The notes: generated by a model from the sequence alone, not told the origin. Counted from the first letter of the stretch, positions 37,221-46,772 are shown. The stretch is 64,000 nt of DNA from Carnobacterium pleistocenium FTR1 (GCF_000744285.1 NZ_JQLQ01000002.1:620001-684000), one strand, 5' to 3'. Made by a program: numbers and translations.

Positions 37221-37778
37221 ATGACAAATGAAGAGATTTTAGCTTTAGGAGAAAAAGAATTTAAAAATTATATTGGAACGGAAAGAAATAAAGCAATAAA
37301 TCAAAATTTAAAGCTTAAATTGAATGGATTGAAAAATCAAAAGAATTATTTAGGAAAATCTGTTGCAACGCTAATACAAGAATCAAATGATGCTTTAGAT
37401 GATGCAAATACTGAAATAGCTATTACAAAAGGTAATGAGATTAAAGCTTTGGAAAATGAAATTAGTATTTTGGATAAAGTAATGGAACGTCTATTGGCAA
37501 ATAATGAAACACTGGTAGTTATTGATCGCGAACGTTTTGATGAACTAAGTAGACTAGTAAGAATATATTATGCTGAAAAAATTAATACTACTCGAAATGA
37601 ATTTGATGAAAAATTACATGATGTTCTTCCAATAAAGAATGAAGGAGATAGATTATTGAAGGAACAAAAAAGTTTATTTACAGGGTTTGATAATGCTTTA
37701 GGATTAAGAAATGTTTATAAGGATTCAGTGTTGAGTATTGATGAAAGAAATGCCTTAAGTATCTTATTGGCTAAATAA
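37221..37778 (+). CDS. Unknown helical island protein
   Basis: 185 residues, almost all predicted helix from its charge pattern, with a coiled-coil-like centre (about 30-85). No family recognised. AAGAAGGA is seven bases before the ATG at 37221. Its place after terS is where scaffold or head genes sit in phages; this is position only. Confidence 0.6.
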   Translation: MTNEEILALGEKEFKNYIGTERNKAINQNLKLKLNGLKNQKNYLGKSVATLIQESNDALDDANTEIAITKGNEIKALENEISILDKVMERLLANNETLVVIDRERFDELSRLVRIYYAEKINTTRNEFDEKLHDVLPIKNEGDRLLKEQKSLFTGFDNALGLRNVYKDSVLSIDERNALSILLAK

Positions 37779-37779
37779 T

Positions 37780-38031
37780 ATGGATGATTCCATCAATGAA
37801 AATTTTAAAAAGTTGGCTTTGATTCAGAAATATCGTAATAAGGAATTAAAAGAAGCTGTATATCCTATCAAACCATGGTTAACTTTTCGGCGATTAAAAA
37901 CGCAAGAAGAAATACAAGAAGCAGTTACTGCTATTAATCGAAATTATGATGAAGCAGCCAAAACAATCTATAAGGATTTAAATAAAGATCTGGAATCAAA
38001 TGGATTACAGACTTATAAAAAAGGAGAGTAA
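37780..38031 (+). CDS. Unknown small island protein
   Basis: 83 residues, helical, charged, one W-L-T-F-R-R stretch near 35. The ATG follows the preceding stop by one base and has no good ribosome site, so it relies on coupling. Function unknown. Confidence 0.55.
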   Translation: MDDSINENFKKLALIQKYRNKELKEAVYPIKPWLTFRRLKTQEEIQEAVTAINRNYDEAAKTIYKDLNKDLESNGLQTYKKGE

Positions 38032-38035
38032 TAAA

Positions 38036-38725
38036 ATGGGTGAATTTGTAGAAACTTTAAAGAAAAATATTGAGGTGTATCAAGCTTTTCTTGAAAAACT
38101 AAATGCTGATTCAAATGCAGCAATCAATAACATGGTTGAAACAGGAAGTATTTATACGGATGAAGGTTTTGTTCAAGTTTTAAGGGGTCAAGTAGATGGC
38201 TTGAAAAGTGAGTTTCAAACACACGTAGAATCATTGAATTTTAAAGTAAAAGAAACCATTAAAAATGAAAAAAGCAAATATTTCGAACAGAAGAAAACAA
38301 AGACCACTGACTATACTATGCAAGTTAGCAATGCATTGAAGTTTTTAGAAATAGAAGGTGAAACTATTACTGATGAAAAAGCTTTCTTAATTCTGAAAGA
38401 TTTCATGGGTGATGATGAGACAATTCATTTATTTAAAAATGTCATCGAAAAACAACTTAAGCCAATGAATGCATACCGGATTACTAGCTTCAAGAAAACA
38501 TTTGGTGAAGAACCTGAAAAAGAAGCACTTTTAAATACTTTTGAACAAATGGAGTCAACCGCTAAAAATTTATTCATTCGTCCATTAACAAAACAAAATT
38601 CATCTATCCTAAGTGGCCAAGAATTTATTTCCAAATATATGGGAGGATATGAAGATCTTGCGGGTCCAATAAACTTGTTGAATTTGGCTGAAATTGTAGA
38701 GAATCTAGTGCATGAAGATAACTAA
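38036..38725 (+). CDS. Unknown helical island protein
   Basis: 229 residues with an extended helical N-terminal half rich in Glu and Lys (about 5-110) and a second helical half. No membrane segment and no known motif. AAAAGGAG precedes the ATG at 38036. Length and helical character are compatible with a scaffold or structural protein, but nothing in the sequence proves this. Confidence 0.6.
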   Translation: MGEFVETLKKNIEVYQAFLEKLNADSNAAINNMVETGSIYTDEGFVQVLRGQVDGLKSEFQTHVESLNFKVKETIKNEKSKYFEQKKTKTTDYTMQVSNALKFLEIEGETITDEKAFLILKDFMGDDETIHLFKNVIEKQLKPMNAYRITSFKKTFGEEPEKEALLNTFEQMESTAKNLFIRPLTKQNSSILSGQEFISKYMGGYEDLAGPINLLNLAEIVENLVHEDN

Positions 38726-38761
38726 ACTTATTATATTGATTTTATTGAAGGTGGTGATTAG

Positions 38762-39256
38762 TTGATCTCAGACGAAGATTTGATTTCACAATACTTTTAT
38801 TTACACAAAAGAATTGAAACAACCAAGAAAAGAATGCAGTGGTATGAAAATAATTTTTGGAGTAAAAATCTTTATACATCTATTCAGGAAAGAGACGGGA
38901 AATTGATAACAAACGCATTCGATATTGAAAATCAAGTAATCAGTTACCTTTCCACAGTAGTGAGTGCAGAAGAACATCTTTTGTTATTGAAATTCAAGTA
39001 TGAACACTTTATGCGTTACCTGGACAAGTTATCCAGTAATAAAAGATACTACTTAGTTCAACGATATAAATACAATGAAAATGTTATCAATGATGAGTTA
39101 GATAATGAAATTATGGATGAAGTATCTGAAATTGAAACAGCGGTTCACTTTCGATTTGAATCAACTATTGAAGAGGAAAAAGTGGATTCAAACATACTAG
39201 ATGAAGATCCACAAGAGTATTTTAAAAAGATGATGGAGTTGATCAGTGTTGAATAA
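38762..39256 (+). CDS. Unknown acidic island protein
   Basis: 164 residues, acidic, with KRYYLVQRYKYNENVINDEL near 95-114 that recalls the helix preceding the DNA-binding end of ArpU/RinA-type phage regulators. No clear helix-turn-helix follows. TTG start after AAGGTGG. Overlaps the next gene by eleven bases. Confidence 0.5.
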   Translation: MISDEDLISQYFYLHKRIETTKKRMQWYENNFWSKNLYTSIQERDGKLITNAFDIENQVISYLSTVVSAEEHLLLLKFKYEHFMRYLDKLSSNKRYYLVQRYKYNENVINDELDNEIMDEVSEIETAVHFRFESTIEEEKVDSNILDEDPQEYFKKMMELISVE

Positions 39257-39923
39257 AAAATACTCGTATGCGATTAACTTGCTTGGAAATTGGAAGCTGT
39301 ATTCTGAACGAATGGATGATGAGGACGAAGAAAATTTAAAAATACTTTTTGCTGGATTAAAAACTTTAGCTAAAAATGAAAGAGATTTAGTATGGAATAT
39401 TTATTATTTAGAAAGAACAACGCATGAAGACTTAACTAAAAATCATTCTATTTCTCTTACGGAATTTAGAAAAAAACATACAGCTATTTTGGATAAAATG
39501 ACAAAAGCTATTAAAGACAAAGAAGAGAAAGAAAGAATATTAACTGAAGAGTTAATGAGTGAAGCTAAATTCTACTTACTTAGATTTCAAATTTTGAGAG
39601 CTGCTACTTTACAAGACAGAATTAAAGTGCTAACTGAATTGGAAAAATATCCGTGGACGGTAAAATCTCCCCTTAATAAAATTATTTTGGGCGGAGATAC
39701 AACACGAGATAGAATCGAAGTTTTAACTGAGTGTGTAGAATGTCTATCTAAAGTGAAATATCCCATTGATAGAATCATTTTGAGAGGTAGATACAGTATG
39801 AATAAATCTTGGGATGAAATTGGTCGCATTGTGGGATTAAGTGGAAAACAAATGTCGAGAAAAGAAGAACATGCGTTGATAGAATTCGGGAAAATATTAC
39901 GTCAAGAAAAAGAAGGTAATTAA
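39246..39923 (+). CDS. Sigma-70-region-4-like regulator, ArpU-type
   Basis: 225 residues. The C-terminal end RGRYSMNKSWDEIGRIVGLS then GKQMSRKEEHALIEFG reads as a sigma-4-type helix-turn-helix, the pattern of late phage regulators ArpU and RinA. An internal duplication (DRIKVLTELEKYPWTVKSPL and DRIEVLTECVECLSKVKYPI, with NKIILGG and DRIILRG) is visible. GTG start overlapping the previous gene. Could control the tail-gene part. Confidence 0.6.
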   Translation: MLNKKYSYAINLLGNWKLYSERMDDEDEENLKILFAGLKTLAKNERDLVWNIYYLERTTHEDLTKNHSISLTEFRKKHTAILDKMTKAIKDKEEKERILTEELMSEAKFYLLRFQILRAATLQDRIKVLTELEKYPWTVKSPLNKIILGGDTTRDRIEVLTECVECLSKVKYPIDRIILRGRYSMNKSWDEIGRIVGLSGKQMSRKEEHALIEFGKILRQEKEGN

Positions 39924-39924
39924 T

Positions 39925-40371
39925 GTGAATCAAAATATTGAAGTGATAAATGAAAATCTATGGTTGGTTAATTTTCACTATATTGATCAAGGATATATTC
40001 CTGAGTTGAAAGATGTAAGTAGAAATCACACTGATTATAAAATCATTACCAAAGAAGGAACCTTGATATTAGACAAGGGCTACAAAGAAGGTTCTGAACT
40101 AGTTCCAATTTTCAGTTACGTGATGAACCTTGATGATAAACGTTTAAAGGAAAACCAAGCTTTTAAATCATTTTTAGCCGAAAGTAATCCTAAAATAGCA
40201 AACTGGGATGAAAAACTAATGGATACCTATATTGGTTACCATCATTTAGAAGCAGCATTAAAAATGTTCAATGAAATTTCCGTGCTTGAGCAAACTAGAC
40301 GAAAAGTAAAAAAAGAGTATAAAAACAGTCCAAAATCATTCGTTAGAAAGCTTTTCAATAGGAAAGGGTGA
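39925..40371 (+). CDS. Unknown protein, possible tail assembly chaperone (first of pair)
   Basis: 148 residues with a basic C-terminus. Its end ALKMFNEISVLEQTRRKVKK aligns with AECVFNHLCTFELKRRRLVK of the next protein, so the two look paralogous. In siphophages the two genes before the tape measure make tail chaperones (gpG/gpGT). Position suggests that role; no sequence match supports it. GTG start. Confidence 0.5.
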   Translation: MNQNIEVINENLWLVNFHYIDQGYIPELKDVSRNHTDYKIITKEGTLILDKGYKEGSELVPIFSYVMNLDDKRLKENQAFKSFLAESNPKIANWDEKLMDTYIGYHHLEAALKMFNEISVLEQTRRKVKKEYKNSPKSFVRKLFNRKG

Positions 40372-40772
40372 AGTATAACTTGCAAAAGATATTGAAACAG
40401 CTTTATGTGGCTAATTTTGACGAATTAGATACTATACCTGAAGAAAAGAAAGAAACTTTTTATTATTTGGAATCGAATGGAACGGTATTTATTAATAATA
40501 AAGATAAAAGCTTTGTTGGAAGTGTAAGTATTATGAAACATTTGATGCTACAACCAAAACAGGCTTTTGATAATAAATATATGTTTCACATTTTTTTAAA
40601 GAACTATTATCCAGAACACGAAAATATTAAATATCCTTCTTTCTGGAAGGAACTCATTATTGAAAATAACCATCAAGTTGCGGAATGTGTTTTTAATCAT
40701 TTATGCACTTTTGAATTAAAAAGAAGAAGATTAGTAAAGAATTACCAAAATAATAAATTACAAAAAAGGTAG
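40368..40772 (+). CDS. Unknown protein, possible tail assembly chaperone (second of pair)
   Basis: Up to 134 residues. GTG at 40368 overlaps the previous stop but lies on the AAAGGG site; TTG at 40380 has better spacing. Related in its C-terminal 25 residues to the preceding protein. Lies directly before the tape-measure gene. Confidence 0.5.
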   Translation: MKYNLQKILKQLYVANFDELDTIPEEKKETFYYLESNGTVFINNKDKSFVGSVSIMKHLMLQPKQAFDNKYMFHIFLKNYYPEHENIKYPSFWKELIIENNHQVAECVFNHLCTFELKRRRLVKNYQNNKLQKR

Positions 40773-40781
40773 GTGAAAAAC

Positions 40782-43700
40782 ATGGCCCACATAGGAACAA
40801 CACTAGAATTATATGACCAAATGACCGGACCACTTCAAAGTATCACAGGTTCACTATATACGGCGGTTAGTGCTTTTGAAGAGATGCAAAATTCAGCAAA
40901 TACACAATTTGATACTTCCAGTTACGACAATCTTAGAAGTGAATTGGATAATGTATCTAAAACATTTGCAAAAATGCGTGGAGATCTTTCAAATGATATA
41001 CCACCAATTACGATTCCAACAGAATTGGAACCAATTGATAAATTAAAACTTCCAGAACCAGAACCAGTTATCATACCGATAAATTGGCAAGTGGATGAAA
41101 TAGATGTGTTTAAAACGAGCGGTATTGATCGATTTCAACAAGAAGTTGGATCAGCCAATTCAATGTTAGGGAAGTTAGCAAATACGCAGTCAGATATAGC
41201 TAGTCGAGCAGCAACAATGGATATCCTTCCATACAATGCAGTGAACGACTTAGGCATGATGAGTAATAGAATAGGTGATATAAGAACTCAAATCCAACAG
41301 TTAGAACAAAATCCTGTAGATTTAGACGTAGATTCGGTAAATAATCAATTGGAAACATTAAGACGTTCATTGCAACAAGCTGAAATGCAACAGAATGAAT
41401 TGAATGAAGCAATGCAACGAATGGATGTGATAAATGCTAATTCGGCTTACAAGAAGTTGAATACTACTATAAGTGGTACAGAACGCTACTTAAGAGATAA
41501 TATCGATACACAAGACCAATTCAATAAAGAGATAAGAGCAGGGACCAGTGAAGCTAGTAATTTAGGTAGGACACTAGGACGAGTTGCAGCGACCTATGTC
41601 TCTATTCAATCTATGGGCAGTATCATCAACTTGTCAGATGAATTAACTCAATCAACCGCGAGATTAAACTTAATGAATGATAATCTTCAAACAACTGAAG
41701 AATTACAAAATAAGATTTTTGCAGCTGCAGAACGTTCACGAGGATCTTATCTTGATATGATTGGAACGGTTGCATCATTGGGACAACGCGCCGGTGATAT
41801 ATTTTCAAATAATGATGAAACTATTGCTTTTGCAGAGAACTTAAATAAAGCTTTTGTAGTTGCAGGGGCAAATGCAGAAGAGGTGGGTTCTGCTACTTTA
41901 CAGCTTACGCAAGGCTTAGGAGCTGGAGTATTACGCGGTGAAGAATTAAATGCGGTATTTGACGCTGCACCAAATATTATTCAGACCATTGCAGACTACA
42001 TTGATGTTCCTATTGGAAAGATTCGAGAAATGGCTAGTGAAGGACAAATCACTGCTGAAATTGTAAAAAATGCAATGCTTTCGGCAACGGATGCCATTAA
42101 TGCTAATCTTGAAAAAATGCCTATGACTTTCGGTCAGATTTGGCAAAGTTTTAAAAATCATGCATTGATGGCTTTTCAACCCGTTTTGCAACAATTGAAT
42201 CAATTGGCAAATACACCCGCTTTTCAAAATTTCGTTAACAATGGAATTCAAGCTGTTGCAGTACTCGCATCTGTCGTAATGGCAGCATTTCAAGGAATGG
42301 TAAATGTCGGTCAATTTGTAGCGGATAATTGGGGTACAATTTCGCCAATTATTTACGGTATAGCCGCAGCACTTGGATTTTACTTAGGAGTATTAGCAGT
42401 ATATCGAACCGCTTTGGCTATTACCACCGGAATCGAAGCTGTATCGGCGGCAATTAAAGGAGTTCATGCAGCAGCAAGTTTCTTGCAAGCGGGGAATACA
42501 TGGGCGGCGACCGCTGCACAATATGGATTGAATGCTGCACTATTGGCAAGCCCAATTACTTGGGTGATTTTAGGAATTATCGCAATTATCGCTGTACTCT
42601 ATGCGGTAGTTGGAGCAATCAATCATTTTGCGGGTACGTCAATAAGTGCCACTGGATTGATAGCTGGAGCATTTGCATGGTTAGGTGTTCTGATTTGGAA
42701 CATCCTTATTTTAGTTGCGAATATCGGGATTGCCGTAATTGAATGGATCGTTAATGCATGGAACTTTGGTATTTGGGCTTTACAATTAGTATTTATTGGA
42801 TTGGCCGTCATTGTGGCAGTAGTGATGGATGTCATTTTGTCAATCGGAATATCAGTTGCTGCTTTCTTTGTGAATGCATGGAATTTGGGTGTTTGGTTGA
42901 TTCAAATGGCATTCATCATTTTAGCAACTTTAGTATTGCTCATTCTTGATGCCATTTTGAATATGGGGATTTCAACCGCTGAATTTTTCGCGAATGCTTG
43001 GAACTTGAGTATTTGGGCCATTCAGATGGGATTCATATTATTTAACACCTTTGTTTTGACCATTTTGGATGCCATTTTAAACGGTGGTATAAGTACAGCT
43101 GAATCATTTGCTAACGCTTGGAATTCTGGAGTTTTTGGAGTACAAACGGCTTTTTATCAAATGCAAGTATTTGGTGCAAAAGTTATGCAGACATTAGGTC
43201 AAGGGGCCATTGGAGTTGTAAATTCCATTTTGAGTGGGATTTCTGCTTTGATTAATGGCGCAGCAAATGGATTGAATAAATTAATTGGTATGGCCAATAA
43301 CATTCCAGGAGTTAATATTGGAACTGTTGGTACAGTCGATTTAAGTGTTGGTTCAGGTGTCCAGAGTTTCGTTGATAATATCGGTTCAGGACTTTCCGGA
43401 CCAACTAGGGCACAAAACGTATCACTTCAACGGTCAAATTTAGCAGGACAATATTCAAACTCAGTACAAACACCTTCCAGACCAGAAACAGTTTCGTTTG
43501 ATCGTTCAAGTATGGTGAGTGGTTTCTTGGATACGATTAATATTCCAAAAGTACCAGAATCAGTTATGTTTGATACACCAAGTCTTACAAAAGACCTTGT
43601 TTCTAGTATTGAACTTCCTAAAATGCCTGAAGTAACGAAATATGACAAATTCGAATATGCAGACATGACAGATGCATTTGATGCCGGTTATGACTGGGGT

Positions 43701-44204
43701 GAAAATCTAGTTGACAGTGCAAAAGACTTTGACTTGATGGATATGCTCGGTTTCGATATGCCTGACATTCCAACTGAAGCCGATTACGCTGATGTATTGG
43801 AGCAACTAGGTTCTGGCAATATCCCAACTTTAGAAGAAATGGGAGGGATACCTGGAGCAGAAGATGGTGGTGGAGCTGGAGATTTAGGTGGTTCCGCGGC
43901 TGATAAAACTGGTGGAGCTGGAAGTGGTAGCGACTCTGCTGGGGATGCGTTAGATGAAATAGCAGATAATACAGGTGATATGAAAGATGCACTTGATATG
44001 TCTCAAGAAGATCTAAAATATTTAAGAGATTTAGCCGCAAGAAATATCGTTAATCGCAATACTGTTAACCAAGAATATAATGTTAATTTAGGTGGAGTAA
44101 ATAATACAGTAAGTAAAGAACAAGATTTAGATGGTGTCGTAGATTATATTGTTGGTGGTTTACAAGATGCTATGATGAAATCAGCGGAAGGGGTGCATGA
44201 CTAA
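40782..44204 (+). CDS. Phage tail tape-measure protein
   Basis: 1140 residues. The N-terminal part (1-250) is coiled coil. A tape-measure domain follows (about 265-480; [59 protein letters not shown]). Then a long hydrophobic part (about 505-800) and a glycine/serine-rich, acidic end. Four NAWN repeats occur exactly 40 residues apart (658, 698, 738, 778). The tape measure sets tail length in siphophages and helps DNA delivery. The ATG at 40782 follows AGGTAGG. It is complete, without frameshift, in an element lacking other tail genes. Confidence 0.9.
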   Translation: MAHIGTTLELYDQMTGPLQSITGSLYTAVSAFEEMQNSANTQFDTSSYDNLRSELDNVSKTFAKMRGDLSNDIPPITIPTELEPIDKLKLPEPEPVIIPINWQVDEIDVFKTSGIDRFQQEVGSANSMLGKLANTQSDIASRAATMDILPYNAVNDLGMMSNRIGDIRTQIQQLEQNPVDLDVDSVNNQLETLRRSLQQAEMQQNELNEAMQRMDVINANSAYKKLNTTISGTERYLRDNIDTQDQFNKEIRAGTSEASNLGRTLGRVAATYVSIQSMGSIINLSDELTQSTARLNLMNDNLQTTEELQNKIFAAAERSRGSYLDMIGTVASLGQRAGDIFSNNDETIAFAENLNKAFVVAGANAEEVGSATLQLTQGLGAGVLRGEELNAVFDAAPNIIQTIADYIDVPIGKIREMASEGQITAEIVKNAMLSATDAINANLEKMPMTFGQIWQSFKNHALMAFQPVLQQLNQLANTPAFQNFVNNGIQAVAVLASVVMAAFQGMVNVGQFVADNWGTISPIIYGIAAALGFYLGVLAVYRTALAITTGIEAVSAAIKGVHAAASFLQAGNTWAATAAQYGLNAALLASPITWVILGIIAIIAVLYAVVGAINHFAGTSISATGLIAGAFAWLGVLIWNILILVANIGIAVIEWIVNAWNFGIWALQLVFIGLAVIVAVVMDVILSIGISVAAFFVNAWNLGVWLIQMAFIILATLVLLILDAILNMGISTAEFFANAWNLSIWAIQMGFILFNTFVLTILDAILNGGISTAESFANAWNSGVFGVQTAFYQMQVFGAKVMQTLGQGAIGVVNSILSGISALINGAANGLNKLIGMANNIPGVNIGTVGTVDLSVGSGVQSFVDNIGSGLSGPTRAQNVSLQRSNLAGQYSNSVQTPSRPETVSFDRSSMVSGFLDTINIPKVPESVMFDTPSLTKDLVSSIELPKMPEVTKYDKFEYADMTDAFDAGYDWGENLVDSAKDFDLMDMLGFDMPDIPTEADYADVLEQLGSGNIPTLEEMGGIPGAEDGGGAGDLGGSAADKTGGAGSGSDSAGDALDEIADNTGDMKDALDMSQEDLKYLRDLAARNIVNRNTVNQEYNVNLGGVNNTVSKEQDLDGVVDYIVGGLQDAMMKSAEGVHD

Positions 44205-44223
44205 TGGCCTTCAAGTGAAATAA
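44197..44223 (+). pseudogene. Eight-codon stub after the tape measure
   Basis: ATG at 44197 behind GGAAGGGG overlaps the tape-measure stop and ends after eight codons (MTNGLQVK). In phages the distal tail gene starts in just this overlap. This looks like the broken start of that gene. Confidence 0.4.
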
Positions 44224-44237
44224 TATCGGTACAGCTA

Positions 44238-44266
44238 AAAAGAAGCCCTTGAGGCTTCTTTTTTTG
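44238..44266 (+). terminator. Terminator of the late island operon
   Basis: AGAAGCC-cttga-GGCTTCT followed by T residues. Confidence 0.85.
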
Positions 44267-44319
44267 ATGTTTAGTAGTTATACTAGTTACAAATATAGAA
44301 TGGTGCTAGGGGATAAAAA

Positions 44320-44709
44320 ATGAGCTATAATCAAGAACTCAAAAAATTAATGGATCGTAAAGAAATTACTCAAAAACAATTAGCTGATTTGACTGGACTA
44401 GGTAAGTCCTCAATTAGTCAGTACATTTCAGGTAAAAATGAACCATCTGAAAGAAATAAAAAAATATTGATGAATGCACTGGAGGTAGAAGCAGATTTTT
44501 TAGAAGAATCCGAATCAATGCCCTATGAGTATGGAAATGTGCCCATAGAGACAGCTGCTAAATTAATGGGTAAATCTAAACAATTCATAAGAGTCGGCTT
44601 ACAGCAAGGAGTGTTTGAGTTTGGTTATGCTGTAAAGATGATTGGTCGCTATTCTTATCATATTAGTCCTAAAAAATTCTATGAATATATTGGAATGAAA
44701 TTGAAATAA
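44320..44709 (+). CDS. XRE regulator fused to an excisionase-like domain
   Basis: 129 residues. The first half is a helix-turn-helix (ITQKQLADLTGLGKSSISQYISGK). The second half, VPIETAAKLMGKSKQFIRVGL and GRYSYHISPKKFYEYIG, resembles a MerR/Xis winged helix. It is the last gene before attR and has its own ribosome site (AGGGG). May set excision direction or act as a second repressor. Confidence 0.65.
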   Translation: MSYNQELKKLMDRKEITQKQLADLTGLGKSSISQYISGKNEPSERNKKILMNALEVEADFLEESESMPYEYGNVPIETAAKLMGKSKQFIRVGLQQGVFEFGYAVKMIGRYSYHISPKKFYEYIGMKLK

Positions 44710-44827
44710 ACGTACATTTTCCGTACAGATAATTTCAAGAAAGCTTATTTTTAATAAATAATGTGTATAATAAGAATAGCAAAACGCTTTAAAATCAACG
44801 TAATATAATAGAAGAAACATTTACTTG

Positions 44828-44842
44828 ATTGAGTGGGAATAA
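44828..44842 (+). other. Attachment site, right copy (attR core)
   Basis: Exact copy of the guaA 3' end ATTGAGTGGGAATAA; marks the right border of the island. Confidence 0.85.
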
Positions 44843-44850
44843 CAAACGAA

Positions 44851-44892
44851 AAGCCTGTAAGTATTGGAAACAATACTTACAGGCTTTTTTTT
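44851..44892 (+). terminator. Original guaA terminator, displaced
   Basis: AAGCCTGTAAGTATTG-gaaa-CAATACTTACAGGCTT and T residues, nine bases after attR. Before insertion it would have followed the guaA stop directly. Confidence 0.8.
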
Positions 44893-44976
44893 ATGTTTTA
44901 ATTCCGTTTGTTTAATAAATCTATTTTTATCTGCCATCTCTTTTGCTTATTTTGGTAAGGGTATGGATGTTCTTTT

Positions 44977-45180
44977 TTATTTTTTAAACCAATTAAATAT
45001 TGAAAAAGAAGTTTTTTTGTAAACTTTATTATAAATAGCTCTTTTAGGATTCTTTACATATTCCATCCCTTTTTTACCGTAACCAGGAACTACAGCTTTT
45101 TTAACTGCTCTTTTAGCTTTACCAGTAGTTCGTGCTGAAAAAGATTTTTTTATACTAGGTTTCCTCATACCAAATTTCAT
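44977..45180 (-). CDS. Small basic phage-type protein
   Basis: 67 residues, very basic, with KPSIKKSFSARTTGKAKR and GYGKKGMEYVKNPKRAIYNK. Proteins of this form are common as hypothetical phage-associated genes in lactic acid bacteria and staphylococci. It probably binds nucleic acid or membrane surfaces; function is not known. Confidence 0.6.
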   Translation of the reverse strand: MKFGMRKPSIKKSFSARTTGKAKRAVKKAVVPGYGKKGMEYVKNPKRAIYNKVYKKTSFSIFNWFKK

Positions 45181-45197
45181 TTTGTCACTGCTTTTAT

Positions 45198-45956
45198 TTA
45201 AATAGTATTCTCTTCAAGTGCTTTACAGTGATAATATAATTTTCCAGTTACAAAACAATCTTCTATTGCATCATGAGAATTAGCTTCTATTTCTAAATAT
45301 TTTTTAAGAGTAGGTAGTTTATGATTTTCTATTTCTGTAATATGTCTTCTAGCTAGACTTAGTGTATCAATGACCCTATATTTCTCATGAAGGATATCAA
45401 ATTTATTTAAGTTTTCTAGAAGAAATTTCATATCAAAAGAAGCATTATGGGCGACAATTGTTTCTTTTTCTAAAAAGAGAACAAATTCTTTTAGGGTTTT
45501 TACTATAGGAGGAGCGGTTTTAACAGTTTCATCTGAGATTCCTGTTAACTTTGATATTCTTGATGAAATAGATTCGCTAGGTTTGACATATTTAATAAAC
45601 CGTTCAGATTCAATTCCGTTTATGTATTTAATTGCCCCAACTTGGATAATTTCGTTTTTTATTGGATCGAATCCCGTAGTTTCAAAATCAATAACTGTTA
45701 CATTATCACTTAGTTTTCTTGCTTTAGTGTAATCATATTTCTTAAGTTTCTTTTTCTGACTAACTTTTTTCTGGAAATTTGGCGCTTCAATTGATACACT
45801 ATATTTTATCTGGTCTTTTATTGTATTTTTCTTTATTTTTTCTGAATTGTATTCCAAGTTATTCTTGGCGGTAATATCTTTATCCTGTTCTTCAAATTGG
45901 TGTGATTTTTTATTAAAAAACAAGGATCGCATAGTAGCTAAAATTTTATTAAACAT
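45198..45956 (-). CDS. DNA polymerase III epsilon-like exonuclease
   Basis: 252 residues. A charged leader of about 90 residues precedes an exonuclease domain: VIDFETTGFDP (Exo I, near 93), VAHNASFDMKFLLE (Exo II) and SHDAIEDCFVTGKLYYH (Exo III with catalytic His and Asp). It is 17 bases upstream, in reading direction, of the small basic gene, so the two form one unit. The extended start distinguishes it from the 177-residue enzyme at 2518. Confidence 0.82.
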   Translation of the reverse strand: MFNKILATMRSLFFNKKSHQFEEQDKDITAKNNLEYNSEKIKKNTIKDQIKYSVSIEAPNFQKKVSQKKKLKKYDYTKARKLSDNVTVIDFETTGFDPIKNEIIQVGAIKYINGIESERFIKYVKPSESISSRISKLTGISDETVKTAPPIVKTLKEFVLFLEKETIVAHNASFDMKFLLENLNKFDILHEKYRVIDTLSLARRHITEIENHKLPTLKKYLEIEANSHDAIEDCFVTGKLYYHCKALEENTI

Positions 45957-46271
45957 ATATACTCCTCCATTTTATGAAATTATTATCGCGAGTCCACTTC
46001 ACGATAAATTTCAGCATGATATAATATAATTATACTAATATTACTACTTCTAGTTACTTTTACCCTAAGTAGCCAGGACTTTTTTATTTAATGTTACAGT
46101 TATTAATCGATATCAATAACCAATAACGATTAATTTAATTATATACTTTTAAAAAAATAACGCTATCATTATTTAATAACTAGCGGTTTATTATTAATAA
46201 GAACAACAAGAGAGGGTCAGGCAAGGATCTAACTCCCAAATTAAATATGCTTATAAAGATGTTTAAACAAA
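45957..46271. other. AT-rich intergenic stretch
   Basis: Just over 300 bases without a gene. Apart from ATTAATCG facing CGATTAAT (about 46101-46132) nothing is recognisable. Confidence 0.4.
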
Positions 46272-46772
46272 TTAGATAGATAGATCATTTAGTATCCTAT
46301 TCAGTACATTTTCTTGGCTTAGTGTTTTATCAAGTATTTTCTCGTTTTCAAGATGGAGGTAGTCTTTCTCTAGCCACCACTCTTTCATTTTATCAGGGCC
46401 GAAATCATTTGCCTTGTCCCTGGTAGAATGACGTAAGACGGTTTCTTCAAATGGAATATCGTAGTAATAAGTATGAATATGATAGTCAAAACTATCGGCT
46501 AATTCGAAAAAAAGTTCTTTATATATTTTTGAATTAAAAATACCTTCAATAATGATATAGTCATATTTGTCTTTGCCAAATGTAGCAATCATTTTTACTA
46601 GATCAACAGTTGGATTACCCATGCGGTCTTTCGTATTTAAAATTTCTAATCTAAGGGTGTCTTGTGCGATAAGCATAACTTGTCCACGTTCAAAATGATT
46701 TCGCAGCAATTGCGCAATCGTCGTTTTTCCACTTCCAGAATTACCTCTTATGATTATCAGTTTAGAGTTCAT
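46272..46772 (-). CDS. P-loop kinase of unknown substrate
   Basis: 166 residues. Walker A RGNSGSGKTTIAQLL (9-23); DYIIIEGIFNSKIYKEL is the Walker-B-like part; an R-rich lid HSTRDKANDFG follows. It resembles small-molecule or zeta-toxin-like kinases that occur singly in Firmicutes. No antitoxin-like neighbour is seen. Substrate unknown. Confidence 0.7.
   Translation of the reverse strand: MNSKLIIIRGNSGSGKTTIAQLLRNHFERGQVMLIAQDTLRLEILNTKDRMGNPTVDLVKMIATFGKDKYDYIIIEGIFNSKIYKELFFELADSFDYHIHTYYYDIPFEETVLRHSTRDKANDFGPDKMKEWWLEKDYLHLENEKILDKTLSQENVLNRILNDLSI

Larger units (their letters stand above)
30003..44842. mobile_element. PICI-like phage satellite in the guaA 3' end
   Basis: The 15-bp direct repeat ATTGAGTGGGAATAA bounds 14.8 kb of DNA. 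Left arm: leftward integrase and CI-like repressor. Rightward: Cro, excisionase-like protein, primase-helicase, likely origin, Mor-type activator, terS, unknown helical proteins, two paired small proteins, a full tape-measure gene and an XRE regulator. Large terminase, portal, capsid, baseplate and lysis genes are absent. Size, order and gene set fit a satellite better than a whole prophage. A deleted prophage remains possible. Confidence 0.75.

Noticed and set aside
43618-44040. 140-codon open frame opposite the tape measure
   Set aside because: Leu/His-rich antisense of the glycine- and acid-rich tail; no start signals.
46272-46772. Zeta toxin of a toxin-antitoxin pair
   Set aside because: P-loop kinase features are general and there is no epsilon-type antitoxin next to it.
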